NCBI RefSeq assembly: GCF_013373065.1
Contig: NZ_JABXIN010000006.1
Location: forward strand, 61,416 to 125,415
Reading direction: 5' to 3'
DNA length: 64,000 bases
Origin: Algoriphagus sp.
Lineage (GTDB): Bacteria > Bacteroidota > Bacteroidia > Cytophagales > Cyclobacteriaceae
Shown here: positions 55,451 through 63,743 of the stretch, in pieces
How the letters are laid out: each line of letters opens with the position of its first letter
How positions within the stretch are numbered: the first letter of the stretch is position 1
The notes under the pieces: model-generated
What the model was told of the DNA's origin: nothing
Database searches by the model: none
What the model saw: the letters and a program-made list of their open reading frames with translations, nothing else
Program-made: the position numbers and the translations under genes

Positions 55451-56260
55451 ATGAAATCCTTTGCTCTATTCCTTTCATTCTTTTTGATTCTTTCATTAGT
55501 CCATGCACAGAACCCAAGTACCCGCGAAATGGATCGGATAAATTGGATGGAATTTGCAGAGTTTGTTCCTGAAAAAATCCAAACTGTTCTTTTGCCTACC
55601 GGAACTTTGGAACCTCACGGAGTCATCAACAATGGCGCCGACAACACCGCTCCTCATGCCATGGCGATGGACATCGCAGATGATTTGAATGCCATGATTG
55701 CACCAACCCTGAACTATGGAATTACCGGTTCCATGGCCAATTATCCCGGAGCTTTTCAAATCACGGAAGAAGTCTACGGACCCTTTATCCGTGACATTTT
55801 GAAGGGTCTTGCCCGAAATGGATTCAAAAATATCATCATTCTAAACGGACATGGAGGTGGACAAACTGCTGTCCTCCAAAAAATCGCCGGAGAAGTAGCC
55901 AATGATTTGGGAGTCAGAACATTAGTTATAAACTGGTGGAGTTATGCCTCGGATGTAACTTTAGAAGTTTTTAAAGAAGATGGAGGGCATGCCGGATTGA
56001 ATGAAACCGCTTATATCCAAGCCATCGATCCAACTTTGGTTCATAAGGAACGCTATAACCCTAACCAAGCCACTGCCTACCCCAAGCAAGGCACTTGGTC
56101 TGCAGTACCCTTTCCGTCCTCCATTGGGTTGTATCAGGAAGGACAAGGCTACCCTAATTTTGATGAGGAGCAGGCAAAAGAATACTTTGAAAAAGTCAAT
56201 GCGAAAGTTTTAAAATTAATACAGGACACCATTAAAAAGTGGGATTTGGCAGGACTCTAG
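55451..56260 (+). CDS. exported creatininase-family amidohydrolase
   Basis: A 269-residue protein with signal peptide MKSFALFLSFFLILSLVHAQ and a creatininase fold: LLPTGTLEPHGVINNGADNT (metal Glu/His/Asp), IILNGHGGGQTAV (the NGHG motif) and GHAGLNETAY with the Glu ligand. Family members act on creatinine, mycofactocin or related cyclic amides; a periplasmic member of unknown substrate is common in Bacteroidota. Confidence 0.87.
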   Translation: MKSFALFLSFFLILSLVHAQNPSTREMDRINWMEFAEFVPEKIQTVLLPTGTLEPHGVINNGADNTAPHAMAMDIADDLNAMIAPTLNYGITGSMANYPGAFQITEEVYGPFIRDILKGLARNGFKNIIILNGHGGGQTAVLQKIAGEVANDLGVRTLVINWWSYASDVTLEVFKEDGGHAGLNETAYIQAIDPTLVHKERYNPNQATAYPKQGTWSAVPFPSSIGLYQEGQGYPNFDEEQAKEYFEKVNAKVLKLIQDTIKKWDLAGL

Positions 56261-56318
56261 GTCCTATTTCAACTATCCCAAAAAGAAATTTTAAATTGAT
56301 TTATAACACCTCAGCAAG

Positions 56319-57236
56319 ATGAAGAAAGCAGTAATTCTTGGAGCAAATGGAAACATTGCACAAATTGTTTCTAAGGAGTTGCATCAAAAAGGCTGGGAGA
56401 TTGTCCAATTCAGCAGAAATCCAAAAAAAGTAAATGGTTCAGATCAACTGGTCAAAGGAAATTTGCTAGATCCCCTGAATGTAGAAAATGCCTGTGAAGG
56501 TGCAGATATAGTATTTCTTCTTGCAGGCGTGACATACAATACCAAATCGTGGCAGGAAGAATGGCCCAAAATTATGCGGAATACACTGGATGCCTGTATT
56601 ACTCATAGCAGTAAATTGGTGTTTTTTGACAATATGTACGCCTGCGATCCTTCCTCAAGTAGTCACTTGACCGAGAATACACCGCTAAATCCCAGTAGTA
56701 AAAAAGGACGCGTTCGGATGGAAATTCTTCAGATGCTTTGGCGAGAAGTAGCAGAAGAGAATATCAAAGCAATCGTTACCCGGTCCGCAGACTTTTATGG
56801 TCCCAATGCAAAAAACAGCTTTCTTAATGAACTGGTAATAGAAAAAATGAAATCCGGAAAAAGCCCTCAATGGCTCTACAACGGCGCAAAACGTCATTCT
56901 TTCACCTATATACCGGATGCCGCAAAAGCTACTGCTTTTCTTGCTTTGCAGGGCGATAGCTGGAATCAGACCTGGAATTTACCAACAGATTCTTCTTACC
57001 CGTCTGGAGAAGAAATAGTAGATATTCTAAACCGACAACTTTCTTTGGATAAAAAGCTAAAGGTACTTCCAGGCTGGACTATCTGGATCTTAGGCTTTTT
57101 TGTACCAGCTCTAAAAGAGATCAGAGAGTTACAGTACCAATTGGACCAAGATTATTGTCTGGACAGCAGCAAGTTTGAAAAGACCTTTAACTGGAAACCG
57201 ACTTCGATTGAGGATGGAGTAAAAAGTTGCCTATAA
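56319..57236 (+). CDS. NAD-dependent epimerase/dehydratase family protein
   Basis: A 305-residue extended SDR with the dinucleotide loop ILGANGNIAQIV and DIVFLLAGVTYNTKSW, DNMYACDPSSSS and SFTYIPDAAKATAF typical of sugar or flavonoid-type epimerases. The catalytic Tyr-x3-Lys is not visible: the segment in its place is NPSSKKGRVRMEI. It may be a binding protein or use another residue. Next to the convergent UDG gene, with 21 nt between stops. Confidence 0.8.
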   Translation: MKKAVILGANGNIAQIVSKELHQKGWEIVQFSRNPKKVNGSDQLVKGNLLDPLNVENACEGADIVFLLAGVTYNTKSWQEEWPKIMRNTLDACITHSSKLVFFDNMYACDPSSSSHLTENTPLNPSSKKGRVRMEILQMLWREVAEENIKAIVTRSADFYGPNAKNSFLNELVIEKMKSGKSPQWLYNGAKRHSFTYIPDAAKATAFLALQGDSWNQTWNLPTDSSYPSGEEIVDILNRQLSLDKKLKVLPGWTIWILGFFVPALKEIRELQYQLDQDYCLDSSKFEKTFNWKPTSIEDGVKSCL

Positions 57237-57257
57237 ACTTTTCTGCAAATCCCTATG

Positions 57258-57842
57258 CTACTTTTCAAGAATCTCCTTGACTTTCATTTGTAAGAAAGGA
57301 ACTACCTCATCCTCAAACCAGGGATTTGTTTTCATCCATCTTCGATTGCGAGGAGAGGGATGAACCAAGGGTAGAAAATCCGGAAGGTATTCCTGAAAAC
57401 TCTTCACCGTCGCTGTCAAATTCCGCTTTCTTTCTTTTCCCAAATAGTAAGTTTGTGCATAGGCTCCAATCAAAAGCACCAATTGAATATTTGGCATCCA
57501 CTTATTTAATAATTCATGCCATTGGGGAGCACACTCCGGGCGAGGAGGCAAATCCCCACCCTTCCCCCTTCCGGGATAACAAAATCCCATAGGCATAATC
57601 CCAAAAAGACTTGGATCATAAAAAGTCTCCCGATCTACATCTAGCCATCGTCTTAATTCTTCACCTGAAGGATCATTCCATGGAATCCCTGTGGCATGTA
57701 CTCTTGTCCCCGGAGCTTGGCCAACTACCAAGATTTTACTTTCGGGGTGAATTGAAAAGACAGGTCTGGGACCTAATGGAAGATGCTTTTCACAAAGCCG
57801 ACAATTTTTTATTTCTGCAACCTGTTTTTCAAAAGAAATCAT
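57258..57842 (-). CDS. uracil-DNA glycosylase family protein
   Basis: A 194-residue UDG-superfamily protein: KILVVGQAPGTRVHATGIPW is the catalytic-loop region (family-4-like GxAPG motif), DPSGEELRRWL follows, and LVHPSPRNRRW is the DNA-intercalation motif. It has an N-terminal CRLC pair but no full four-cysteine iron-sulfur set as in family 4/5 enzymes, so it is probably an atypical member. Removal of uracil from DNA is inferred from the fold. Confidence 0.85.
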   Translation of the reverse strand: MISFEKQVAEIKNCRLCEKHLPLGPRPVFSIHPESKILVVGQAPGTRVHATGIPWNDPSGEELRRWLDVDRETFYDPSLFGIMPMGFCYPGRGKGGDLPPRPECAPQWHELLNKWMPNIQLVLLIGAYAQTYYLGKERKRNLTATVKSFQEYLPDFLPLVHPSPRNRRWMKTNPWFEDEVVPFLQMKVKEILEK

Positions 57843-58045
57843 AAATGAATTTTGAGAATAGTGAAGCCTCCAGTCAGAAGAAGGAATTTATACCTTCAAA
57901 AATTCAATTTCAAAGAAAAGATTTCTAGATGTTCAAAAATTGAAAAGCCTTTTTTAACTTTTACCAAGCTCATCATCAGAAACTTAAACCTATAAGGTAT
58001 TCTTATAGTTACTTCAAAAACCATCAAACTAACCTGAATTAAGTC

Positions 58046-58639
58046 ATGCGAAACCACTCCTTGCTGTCTTTCTTCATTTTACTGACATTATCCTCCTGTT
58101 TCACTCAAAAGGATTATGTAACTGAATACGATTACAACTATCAAGGGAATTTCAAGCGGTATAAAACCTTTGCCTTTATAGAGCCTACAGAAACCGACAC
58201 CATGTTAATTTCCCCTGTTTTAAACTCAACCATTGGCGCACGATTGGGATCTCAAGGTTTTCGCGAAAAAGAAGAAAAACCGGATATGCTAGTAAGCTAT
58301 AAGCTATTCATGGACTCAGTTCGATACCGAGGCTATGTCCAGCCTGAATTTGACTATTGGCTCAAGCGTACTGGAGCAGGAGTAAGAGAAGATGAAGAGG
58401 ATGAAACCGAAGAAGAAGAAGAACGAGAAAAAGGAGAAACTTATAATCAAATCAAATACAAAGAAAACAACGGCATGTTGGTGATTTATGTAATTGATTC
58501 AAAGCGTGGGAATACCATTTGGCAAGGATATACTGCGGCCAATTTTGATTTTAATTCTCCTAGCTTTCAGTCCGATATTACCAGAGCTGCCTATCGGGTC
58601 ATGAATGAATTCAAAGTCATCAATCGATATCTGGAATAA
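58046..58639 (+). CDS. DUF4136 lipoprotein
   Basis: A 197-residue lipoprotein (MRNHSLLSFFILLTLSSC) with the DUF4136 pattern: YKTFAFIEP, NSTIGARLGSQGFREKEEKPDMLVSYKL, and a late VIDSKRGNTIWQGYT. An acidic run of Asp/Glu sits at about residues 111-130. DUF4136 lipoproteins are of unknown function. The hairpin downstream is shared with the convergent DUF2807 gene. Confidence 0.87.
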   Translation: MRNHSLLSFFILLTLSSCFTQKDYVTEYDYNYQGNFKRYKTFAFIEPTETDTMLISPVLNSTIGARLGSQGFREKEEKPDMLVSYKLFMDSVRYRGYVQPEFDYWLKRTGAGVREDEEDETEEEEEREKGETYNQIKYKENNGMLVIYVIDSKRGNTIWQGYTAANFDFNSPSFQSDITRAAYRVMNEFKVINRYLE

Positions 58640-58672
58640 AAAAATACCGGTCAACTTATTATTGACCGGTAT
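58639..58672 (-). terminator. intrinsic terminator of the DUF2807 gene
   Basis: ATACCGGTCAA and TTGACCGGTAT form an 11 bp stem with a seven-base loop. On the minus strand a T tract follows, so it ends the DUF2807 transcript; on the plus strand no T tract follows and its effect on the DUF4136 transcript is uncertain. Confidence 0.75.
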
Positions 58673-58696
58673 ACCTATTCAAGGTGCTGGTTTAGT

Positions 58697-59386
58697 TTAT
58701 TTCTTGATGACTTTTGCGGAACCTGAGACGGCAACATTTTTATCTGGGTTCCCCTTGTAATACACATTTCCAGATCCAGAAGCCCCCACTTTCAAATCCT
58801 CCAGAGCAGTAATAAAAGTTTCACCTGATCCGGATTTTCCGACATCCACAGATTTTGCTTGTAGCTCCATTCCCTTAAAATCTCCTGATCCTGACTGACC
58901 TATTTTAAGGCGATCAACCTCTCCACCTTCTATTTGAATGTCTGCTGAGCCACTGATACCTGCAGAGATCATTTCTGCGTACACATTTTCAAAAATTATA
59001 GATCCAGATCCTGAAACTCCCAAACTCAATTGATCTGTTCGGACGTCTTCCTCAACTCGGACCGTCCCTGAACCGGAACAGCCGATACCCTGTAATTCTT
59101 GCATCGTAACATAAAACTTAAGCTTTACATTTCTATAGTTCCCTTTTTTAAGCTTAAGCTTCAAAGTCCCATTTTCTACTTCTGTAAGGACTTTATCCAA
59201 ATCTACATTTTCAGCTTCAATTTCAACTTCATTTCGGTTTCCAAATGAAATATAGACATCCCAACTTCCACCAGACTCAACTTTCGTGAAAGTTCCAGGA
59301 GATCGAGTTTCTACTTCCTGCGCATTGGCGGATAGGCCAAGGAAAAACAGGAATAAAATCAGGGCGGAGATAGTGTTTCGTTTCAT
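58697..59386 (-). CDS. DUF2807 (GIN-domain) exported protein
   Basis: A 229-residue protein with signal peptide MKRNTISALILFLFFLGLSA and a DUF2807/head-GIN domain whose beta-helix strands repeat GSG units: GIGCSGSGTVRVEED, LGVSGSGSIIFE, ISGSADIQIEGGE, KIGQSGSGDFKG, VGKSGSGETFIT, GASGSGNVYYKG. Proteins of this family are called putative auto-transporter adhesins by homology but no such role is proved. A 369 nt gap with inverted repeats lies upstream. Confidence 0.87.
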   Translation of the reverse strand: MKRNTISALILFLFFLGLSANAQEVETRSPGTFTKVESGGSWDVYISFGNRNEVEIEAENVDLDKVLTEVENGTLKLKLKKGNYRNVKLKFYVTMQELQGIGCSGSGTVRVEEDVRTDQLSLGVSGSGSIIFENVYAEMISAGISGSADIQIEGGEVDRLKIGQSGSGDFKGMELQAKSVDVGKSGSGETFITALEDLKVGASGSGNVYYKGNPDKNVAVSGSAKVIKK

Positions 59387-59755
59387 AGTGGGATTGTTTT
59401 TGTAAAATAGCTCATAGAATATGCCAAAGGCAAAAAGGAGGGTAAATCACTTTTAAAGGAAGTTTTTCATTTTAAAAGTGTCCGAAAAGAAACGTTTTTG
59501 TACAAAATCGGACATTTCCTTTCTAGACAATCAGAAGATGAAATCTATGGAGAAAAGGTTGCTTCGGGTTTTGATTTTTTTTAGCCCATTATTTCGAAAA
59601 TCCCGATTTGAACTGTATGACTGATTTTTATGATCTTAAAAAGAATCGATAAGTTCTCTCTTATTTTTCTATCAATTTTCGTAGTAGAAATATGCTAATG
59701 AGAGTAAGCATTTTTTAGAAATACATCGTATCTTATATCATAAACCCAAAAAGCC
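59387..59755. other. 369 nt intergenic region with nested inverted repeats
   Basis: No gene or RNA is recognised between the divergent DUF2807 and TerB-like genes. The region is AT-rich and holds the inverted repeats listed at 59448-59514, plus a shorter one (TCGGG at 59564-59568 against CCCGA at 59602-59606). It probably carries the promoters and operators of both genes. Confidence 0.5.
59448..59514. promoter_or_regulatory. nested inverted repeats, likely operator upstream of DUF2807
   Basis: CACTTTTAAA (59448-59457) pairs with TTTAAAAGTG (59471-59480); overlapping it, TGTCCGA (59479-59485) pairs with TCGGACA (59508-59514) across 22 nt. The repeats share two bases, so the two structures are mutually exclusive in a single strand. 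Function is inference. Confidence 0.4.
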
Positions 59756-60280
59756 ATGGAAAAACCCAATAACCCTCATTATCAAAATGCTGCTAAAGAA
59801 CTTGCAGGTTTGATTTATGGTGTCTCATTGGATGGAGTGATTACCCGAAATGAATTTGCTGCCATAAAATCCTGGTGTAGCAACTATGAACCCCTTTGCA
59901 GTTATGAACCCTTTCAACACCTACATGATCGAATCAAACCCATCATTTATGCAGGAAAAATGACTTCGGAAGAATTAGATGAAATAGAAAATTCTTTAAA
60001 TCTATTTTTAGAAGAAATCGGGAGCGACGAACAAATCAACAGACCAGATCAAATATTCATTAATGGGATGTTTCAAGGAATCCTATCCAGTGGAGACATT
60101 AATGACCAAGAAGTATATAAACTCAAATCTTTCCTAGAAAAAGAAGGAAATGAAAAAATAATGAAAGAATATGCGGGACTTTATGACTTAATTCAAAAAA
60201 TATGGTCGGACGGGAAAGTGGATGATGCTGAGTTTCGAATTTTAAAAGATTACCTCAACCTCTTGATTCAAAATCATTAA
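59756..60280 (+). CDS. TerB-like protein
   Basis: A 174-residue helical, acidic, cytosolic protein with three copies of a D-G/D-x-I/V-x3-E motif: SLDGVITRNEFAAIK, SSGDINDQEVYKLKSFL and SDGKVDDAEFRILKDYL. This resembles TerB (tellurite resistance) helical bundles, whose acidic residues bind metal. No other ter gene is near, so tellurite resistance should not be assumed. It is a single-gene unit. Confidence 0.6.
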   Translation: MEKPNNPHYQNAAKELAGLIYGVSLDGVITRNEFAAIKSWCSNYEPLCSYEPFQHLHDRIKPIIYAGKMTSEELDEIENSLNLFLEEIGSDEQINRPDQIFINGMFQGILSSGDINDQEVYKLKSFLEKEGNEKIMKEYAGLYDLIQKIWSDGKVDDAEFRILKDYLNLLIQNH

Positions 60281-60283
60281 CCA

Positions 60284-60844
60284 TTATAAAACTCCTTTTT
60301 CAGGGTGTTTTGGAGTGACAGTTCTTCCAAAAGCTTTTAATTCTTCAATCTGTCCATCAATATCTCCATTGGGATAGATAACTGGGCCTATTCCTGCTTC
60401 TTTCTTTTTGTAATCCAAATAACCCACTACTACGGGCACCTCTGCTCCCATGGCAACATGGTAGAAACCTGTTTTCCATTTTTTCACAGCACTTCGGGTT
60501 CCTTCAGGTGTTACCATGATGACTAGGTCATCCGATTCTTTCAGCATGGTAGTCATCGCCTCGGTATAAGTTTGTTTTTTACCCCCCGGGATTCTTTTTC
60601 GATCAATGGCAATCCCACCCAATCCTTTTAGCAACCATCCTAATGGACCGACCATGATTTCTTTTTTAATGGTGTATTTGACAGGAATATCCATCAGAAA
60701 AAAAGCAGCTCTCGCATATAATAAATCCCAATTAGAAGTGTGGGGAATCGCGATCAAAACGGCCTTCTTCACACCTTTTGGCCAGTTTGCATTCAAACTC
60801 CAACCTGTTACCCAAAAGACAATTTTGGAAAGAAATTTCATCAT
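60284..60844 (-). CDS. 1-acyl-sn-glycerol-3-phosphate acyltransferase (PlsC family)
   Basis: A 186-residue acyltransferase with the HxxxxD motif in AVLIAIPHTSNWDLLYA and the VTPEGTRS motif, plus GGIAIDRKRIPGGKK. It acylates lysophosphatidate or a similar lipid. The gene overlaps patatin upstream by 4 nt, and the three genes PlsC, patatin and MBL run in one direction, so lipid remodelling is a reasonable theme for the operon (inference). Confidence 0.9.
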   Translation of the reverse strand: MMKFLSKIVFWVTGWSLNANWPKGVKKAVLIAIPHTSNWDLLYARAAFFLMDIPVKYTIKKEIMVGPLGWLLKGLGGIAIDRKRIPGGKKQTYTEAMTTMLKESDDLVIMVTPEGTRSAVKKWKTGFYHVAMGAEVPVVVGYLDYKKKEAGIGPVIYPNGDIDGQIEELKAFGRTVTPKHPEKGVL

Positions 60845-61644
60845 GAGTTTAGGGATTTTTTGTTTGTATTCTTTAACTCCAAAATTGCAGGATTTTGATC
60901 AATATAGCGCATGGTTTCTTCGTATCCGGCTCGAAATAACTCTGAGGCTTTTTTAATATCGAAAACTCCATATTTGCCCAGACCGGGAGCTTCAATGAAA
61001 AAATCGCATTGAGATTTCCGACTGTAGACATTATAATTCATGGTCATAATGACCGAACGCTCAATTAGCCTACGCATATTTTTGATATCACTCTCCTCCG
61101 GCAAATGATTGCAATTGACCCCAATCACATAATCACAGGTCCCATCTAAAGGTTCGACGGGAAGATTATTTAAAACCCCTCCGTCTACCAAGTATTTATT
61201 TCCAAGAACAATCGGCTCAAACATTCCCGGAATACAACTGGAAGCCATCACAGGTCCAATCAACTCTCCTTCAGAAAAATAAACAGCTTTCCCTTTTTTG
61301 ATATCCGTAGCCGTAACACTGAGTGGAATTTTTAATTGAGAGAAATCATTGTGAGGCAAATACGTCTTAAATAATCCCTCAATGCTGCTCATTTTCAAGA
61401 TACCTTTCCAAGAAATTGCAGGCCGAAGAAATTTAAAGTAATTGGTATCTACGATTATTTTTAAAATTTCAGAAGGCGAATAGCCATGGCAATACATAGC
61501 TCCAGCAATCGCACCTGCAGAGGCTCCACTTACTTGCGTCGGGAAGATCCCAGCTTCATTTAAGCCTTGCAGAACTCCCAGATGTGAGATTCCTCTGACC
61601 CCGCCTCCCGAAAGAGCAATTCCTATTTTTAAATTAGATTTCAT
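60841..61644 (-). CDS. patatin-like phospholipase
   Basis: A 267-residue patatin-like lipid acyl hydrolase: GIALSGGGVRGISHLGVL carries the oxyanion glycine loop, GASAGAIAGAM the nucleophile serine (GxSxG) and YLVDGGVLNNLPVEP the catalytic aspartate. It overlaps MBL by 11 nt and PlsC by 4 nt. The Ser-Asp dyad is complete, so it should be active. Confidence 0.93.
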   Translation of the reverse strand: MKSNLKIGIALSGGGVRGISHLGVLQGLNEAGIFPTQVSGASAGAIAGAMYCHGYSPSEILKIIVDTNYFKFLRPAISWKGILKMSSIEGLFKTYLPHNDFSQLKIPLSVTATDIKKGKAVYFSEGELIGPVMASSCIPGMFEPIVLGNKYLVDGGVLNNLPVEPLDGTCDYVIGVNCNHLPEESDIKNMRRLIERSVIMTMNYNVYSRKSQCDFFIEAPGLGKYGVFDIKKASELFRAGYEETMRYIDQNPAILELKNTNKKSLNS

Positions 61645-62473
61645 CCAAGCGGAATGTTTGATCTACCCGAACTCCCTTTTCTGTTCGCTTCAACGTGCAG
61701 CATTCATTCACCGGGTCATGCTCAAAGAAAAGGATATAATCATTATCCACGGCTTCCTCTAAGAATTTTGCTTTTTCATCCATCGTTAATAGCGGACGGG
61801 TATCATAGCCCATGACATAAGGAATCGGAATATGCGCAATCGAAGGCAACAAATCCGCTACAAAGACAATGGTTCTTCCTTTGTAGCTCAATTTGGGAAG
61901 CATTTGTTTGTCTGTATGCCCATCCACAGTAATGAAATCAAAACCTGGAAAGAGTTGCTTGCTTTCTAAATCCACATAATCCAACTGATTTAGCTCCTGC
62001 ATAGGCAAGATGTTCTCTTCCAAAAAAGATGCTTTTTCCCGGGGATTGGGCTGAGTTGCCCATTTCCAATGATCCTGATTTGACCAATAAGTCGCTCGAG
62101 GAAAAGTCATCTCATACTGCCCATGAGAACCATATTTTACGCCCCCACCACAATGATCAAAATGAAGATGCGTCAGAAAATTATCGGTAATTTGATGATA
62201 AGGAACTCCGAGCTTTTTGAGTGACTTATCAAGCGAATCCTCTCCATGCAGATAATAATGAGAGAAGAATTTAGCGTCTTGCTTATCTCCAATCCCATTA
62301 TCAATCAAAACTACTCGATTGCCCTCGACTACAAGCAAGGACCGCATTGCCCAAGTACAAAGATTGTTTTCATCTGCAGGATTTGTTCGTGACCAAAGTA
62401 CTTTCGGCACCACTCCAAACATGGCACCTCCATCAAGTTTAAAAAATCCGGTATTGACTGTATATAATTCCAT
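61634..62473 (-). CDS. MBL-fold metallo-hydrolase
   Basis: A 279-residue metallo-beta-lactamase-fold hydrolase: THLHFDHCGGG gives HxHxDH, DGHTDKQM the third-motif histidine, and FVADLLPS and FFEHDP carry the remaining metal ligands. It resembles the quorum-quenching-lactonase-like or general MBL hydrolases; substrate unknown. It is the first gene of the MBL-patatin-PlsC operon. A terminator lies between it and accA. Confidence 0.9.
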   Translation of the reverse strand: MELYTVNTGFFKLDGGAMFGVVPKVLWSRTNPADENNLCTWAMRSLLVVEGNRVVLIDNGIGDKQDAKFFSHYYLHGEDSLDKSLKKLGVPYHQITDNFLTHLHFDHCGGGVKYGSHGQYEMTFPRATYWSNQDHWKWATQPNPREKASFLEENILPMQELNQLDYVDLESKQLFPGFDFITVDGHTDKQMLPKLSYKGRTIVFVADLLPSIAHIPIPYVMGYDTRPLLTMDEKAKFLEEAVDNDYILFFEHDPVNECCTLKRTEKGVRVDQTFRLDEI

Positions 62474-62496
62474 TTTTTGAATTGGGGTTTTTAGCT

Positions 62497-62534
62497 AAAA
62501 AAACCAAAAGCAACCTTCAATAAGATTGCTTTGG
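62497..62534 (-). terminator. intrinsic terminator of accA
   Basis: CCAAAAGCAA and TTGCTTTGG form a stem with one bulge; on the minus strand a run of Ts follows. It lies 32 nt after the accA stop and upstream of the MBL gene. Confidence 0.8.
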
Positions 62535-62565
62535 ATTTTATAAATATCGATTCAGATTTAGGGAT

Positions 62566-63513
62566 TTATTCCACCACTACACCCATCGAACAGAATTTAT
62601 CGATTCGTTGCTCGATTCGCTTTTCAGGTTTGATTTTATCAAGTTCTTTCAGCGCGCCAAGAATTGATTCTTTTACGGTTTGAGCCATAGTTTTTAAATC
62701 TTTATGGGCGCCTCCCAGAGGTTCTGGAATAATTCCATCAATCAAGCCATTCTTTTTCATATCAGTAGCCGTAAGCTTTAGCGCTTCTGCTGCTTGCTCT
62801 TTGTAATCCCAAGATCTCCAAAGGATAGAAGAACAGGATTCAGGTGAGATCACTGAATACCAGGTATTCTCAAGCATGAAGACCCGATCACCAATAGCTA
62901 TTCCCAATGCACCTCCTGAGGCACCTTCACCAATAATGATACAAATCACGGGAACCTTAAGCATAAACATCTCCTTGAGATTCCGTGCAATTGCCTCCCC
63001 TTGTCCACGCTCTTCTGCCTCTAGGCCTGGAAAGGCTCCCGGAGTATCAATCAGGGTTACTATGGGCTTACCAAATTTTTCAGCCATTTTCATCAATCGA
63101 AGGGCTTTTCTATAACCCTCCGGATTAGCCATGCCAAAATTTCGTTCTTGACGTTGTTTGGTATTTCGTCCTTTTTGCTGGCCAATAAACATCACCGTAC
63201 GACCGTCAACATCCCCTAAGCCTCCAATCATAGCCTTATCATCTTTGACACTTCGGTCACCATGTAACTCAATGAAATCATTGGTGATTTCATAAATATA
63301 GTCGAGGGCGTAAGGACGATCGGCATGCCGAGAAAGTTGAACACGTTGCCAACGCGTCAAATTTTCGAAGGTTTCCTTTTTCAAATTTTGGATCTTTTCT
63401 TCCAAGGACTCAATATCGGAACTTAAATCGATATTTCTACCCTTAGCCAAGTCCTTCATTTCTTGCAATTTCTGCTCTAAGTCAGCAATGGGTTTTTCGA
63501 ATTCTAATACCAT
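62566..63513 (-). CDS. accA: acetyl-CoA carboxylase carboxyltransferase subunit alpha
   Basis: Transfers CO2 from biotin to acetyl-CoA to make malonyl-CoA. The 315-residue protein has the N-terminal coiled helix ([18 protein letters not shown]), [48 protein letters not shown] and [18 protein letters not shown], all signatures of AccA. The ATG at 63513 gives the standard N-terminus; a frame extension of 30 codons upstream runs through the promoter. accD is not nearby. Confidence 0.96.
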   Translation of the reverse strand: MVLEFEKPIADLEQKLQEMKDLAKGRNIDLSSDIESLEEKIQNLKKETFENLTRWQRVQLSRHADRPYALDYIYEITNDFIELHGDRSVKDDKAMIGGLGDVDGRTVMFIGQQKGRNTKQRQERNFGMANPEGYRKALRLMKMAEKFGKPIVTLIDTPGAFPGLEAEERGQGEAIARNLKEMFMLKVPVICIIIGEGASGGALGIAIGDRVFMLENTWYSVISPESCSSILWRSWDYKEQAAEALKLTATDMKKNGLIDGIIPEPLGGAHKDLKTMAQTVKESILGALKELDKIKPEKRIEQRIDKFCSMGVVVE

Positions 63514-63534
63514 TTTATTGGTTTTTGAAAGAAA

Positions 63535-63542
63535 CAAAGATA
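63535..63542 (-). promoter_or_regulatory. candidate accA -7 box
   Basis: On the minus strand TATCTTTG matches TAnnTTTG, 21 nt before the accA ATG. No clear -33 TTG. Confidence 0.45.
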
Positions 63543-63640
63543 AGGAATCTGAGCTAGAGAAAAACCCATTGGTAAAAATGTCAAAAAAAATGAATGCTAA
63601 CATGTAATGAACCTTCGCTATAGCATTCCCAAACCAAAAT

Positions 63641-63668
63641 AAAAAAGCCCCAGAATTTCTGAGGCTTT
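63641..63668 (-). terminator. intrinsic terminator after the GIY-YIG/tRNA-like unit
   Basis: On the minus strand GCCTCAGA and TCTGGGGC form an 8 bp stem with a three-base loop and a run of six Ts. It immediately follows the tRNA-like 3' end and precedes the accA promoter. Confidence 0.8.
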
Positions 63669-63669
63669 G

Positions 63670-63743
63670 CGGAACGGACGGGACTCGAACCCGCGACCTT
63701 CCCGATGAATCGGGACAGGCATGCTAACCAGCCGAACCGGGTG
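63670..63743 (-). pseudogene. tRNA-Asp-like remnant
   Basis: On the minus strand the 3' half is that of a tRNA-Asp: T arm GCGGG-TTCGAGT-CCCGT (63678-63694), acceptor 3' strand CCGTTCC and discriminator G. The D-arm-like part GGTTAGCATGCC also resembles tRNA-Asp. But the 5' acceptor strand (GGAACGG) is missing; the sequence there belongs to the GIY-YIG gene. The anticodon arm is replaced by a self-complementary block TCCCGA-TTCA-TCGGGA without a seven-base loop. It is therefore not a working tRNA. No CCA follows. Confidence 0.6.

Noticed and set aside
52189..56260. Polysaccharide utilisation locus
   Set aside because: No SusC/SusD pair or second glycoside hydrolase beside GH67.
59756..60280. 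Tellurite resistance operon
   Set aside because: Only one TerB-like gene; no terC, terD or related genes in the window.
63670..63743. Functional tRNA-Asp
   Set aside because: The 5' acceptor strand is absent and the anticodon arm is a tetraloop hairpin, so no cloverleaf or anticodon can be assigned.
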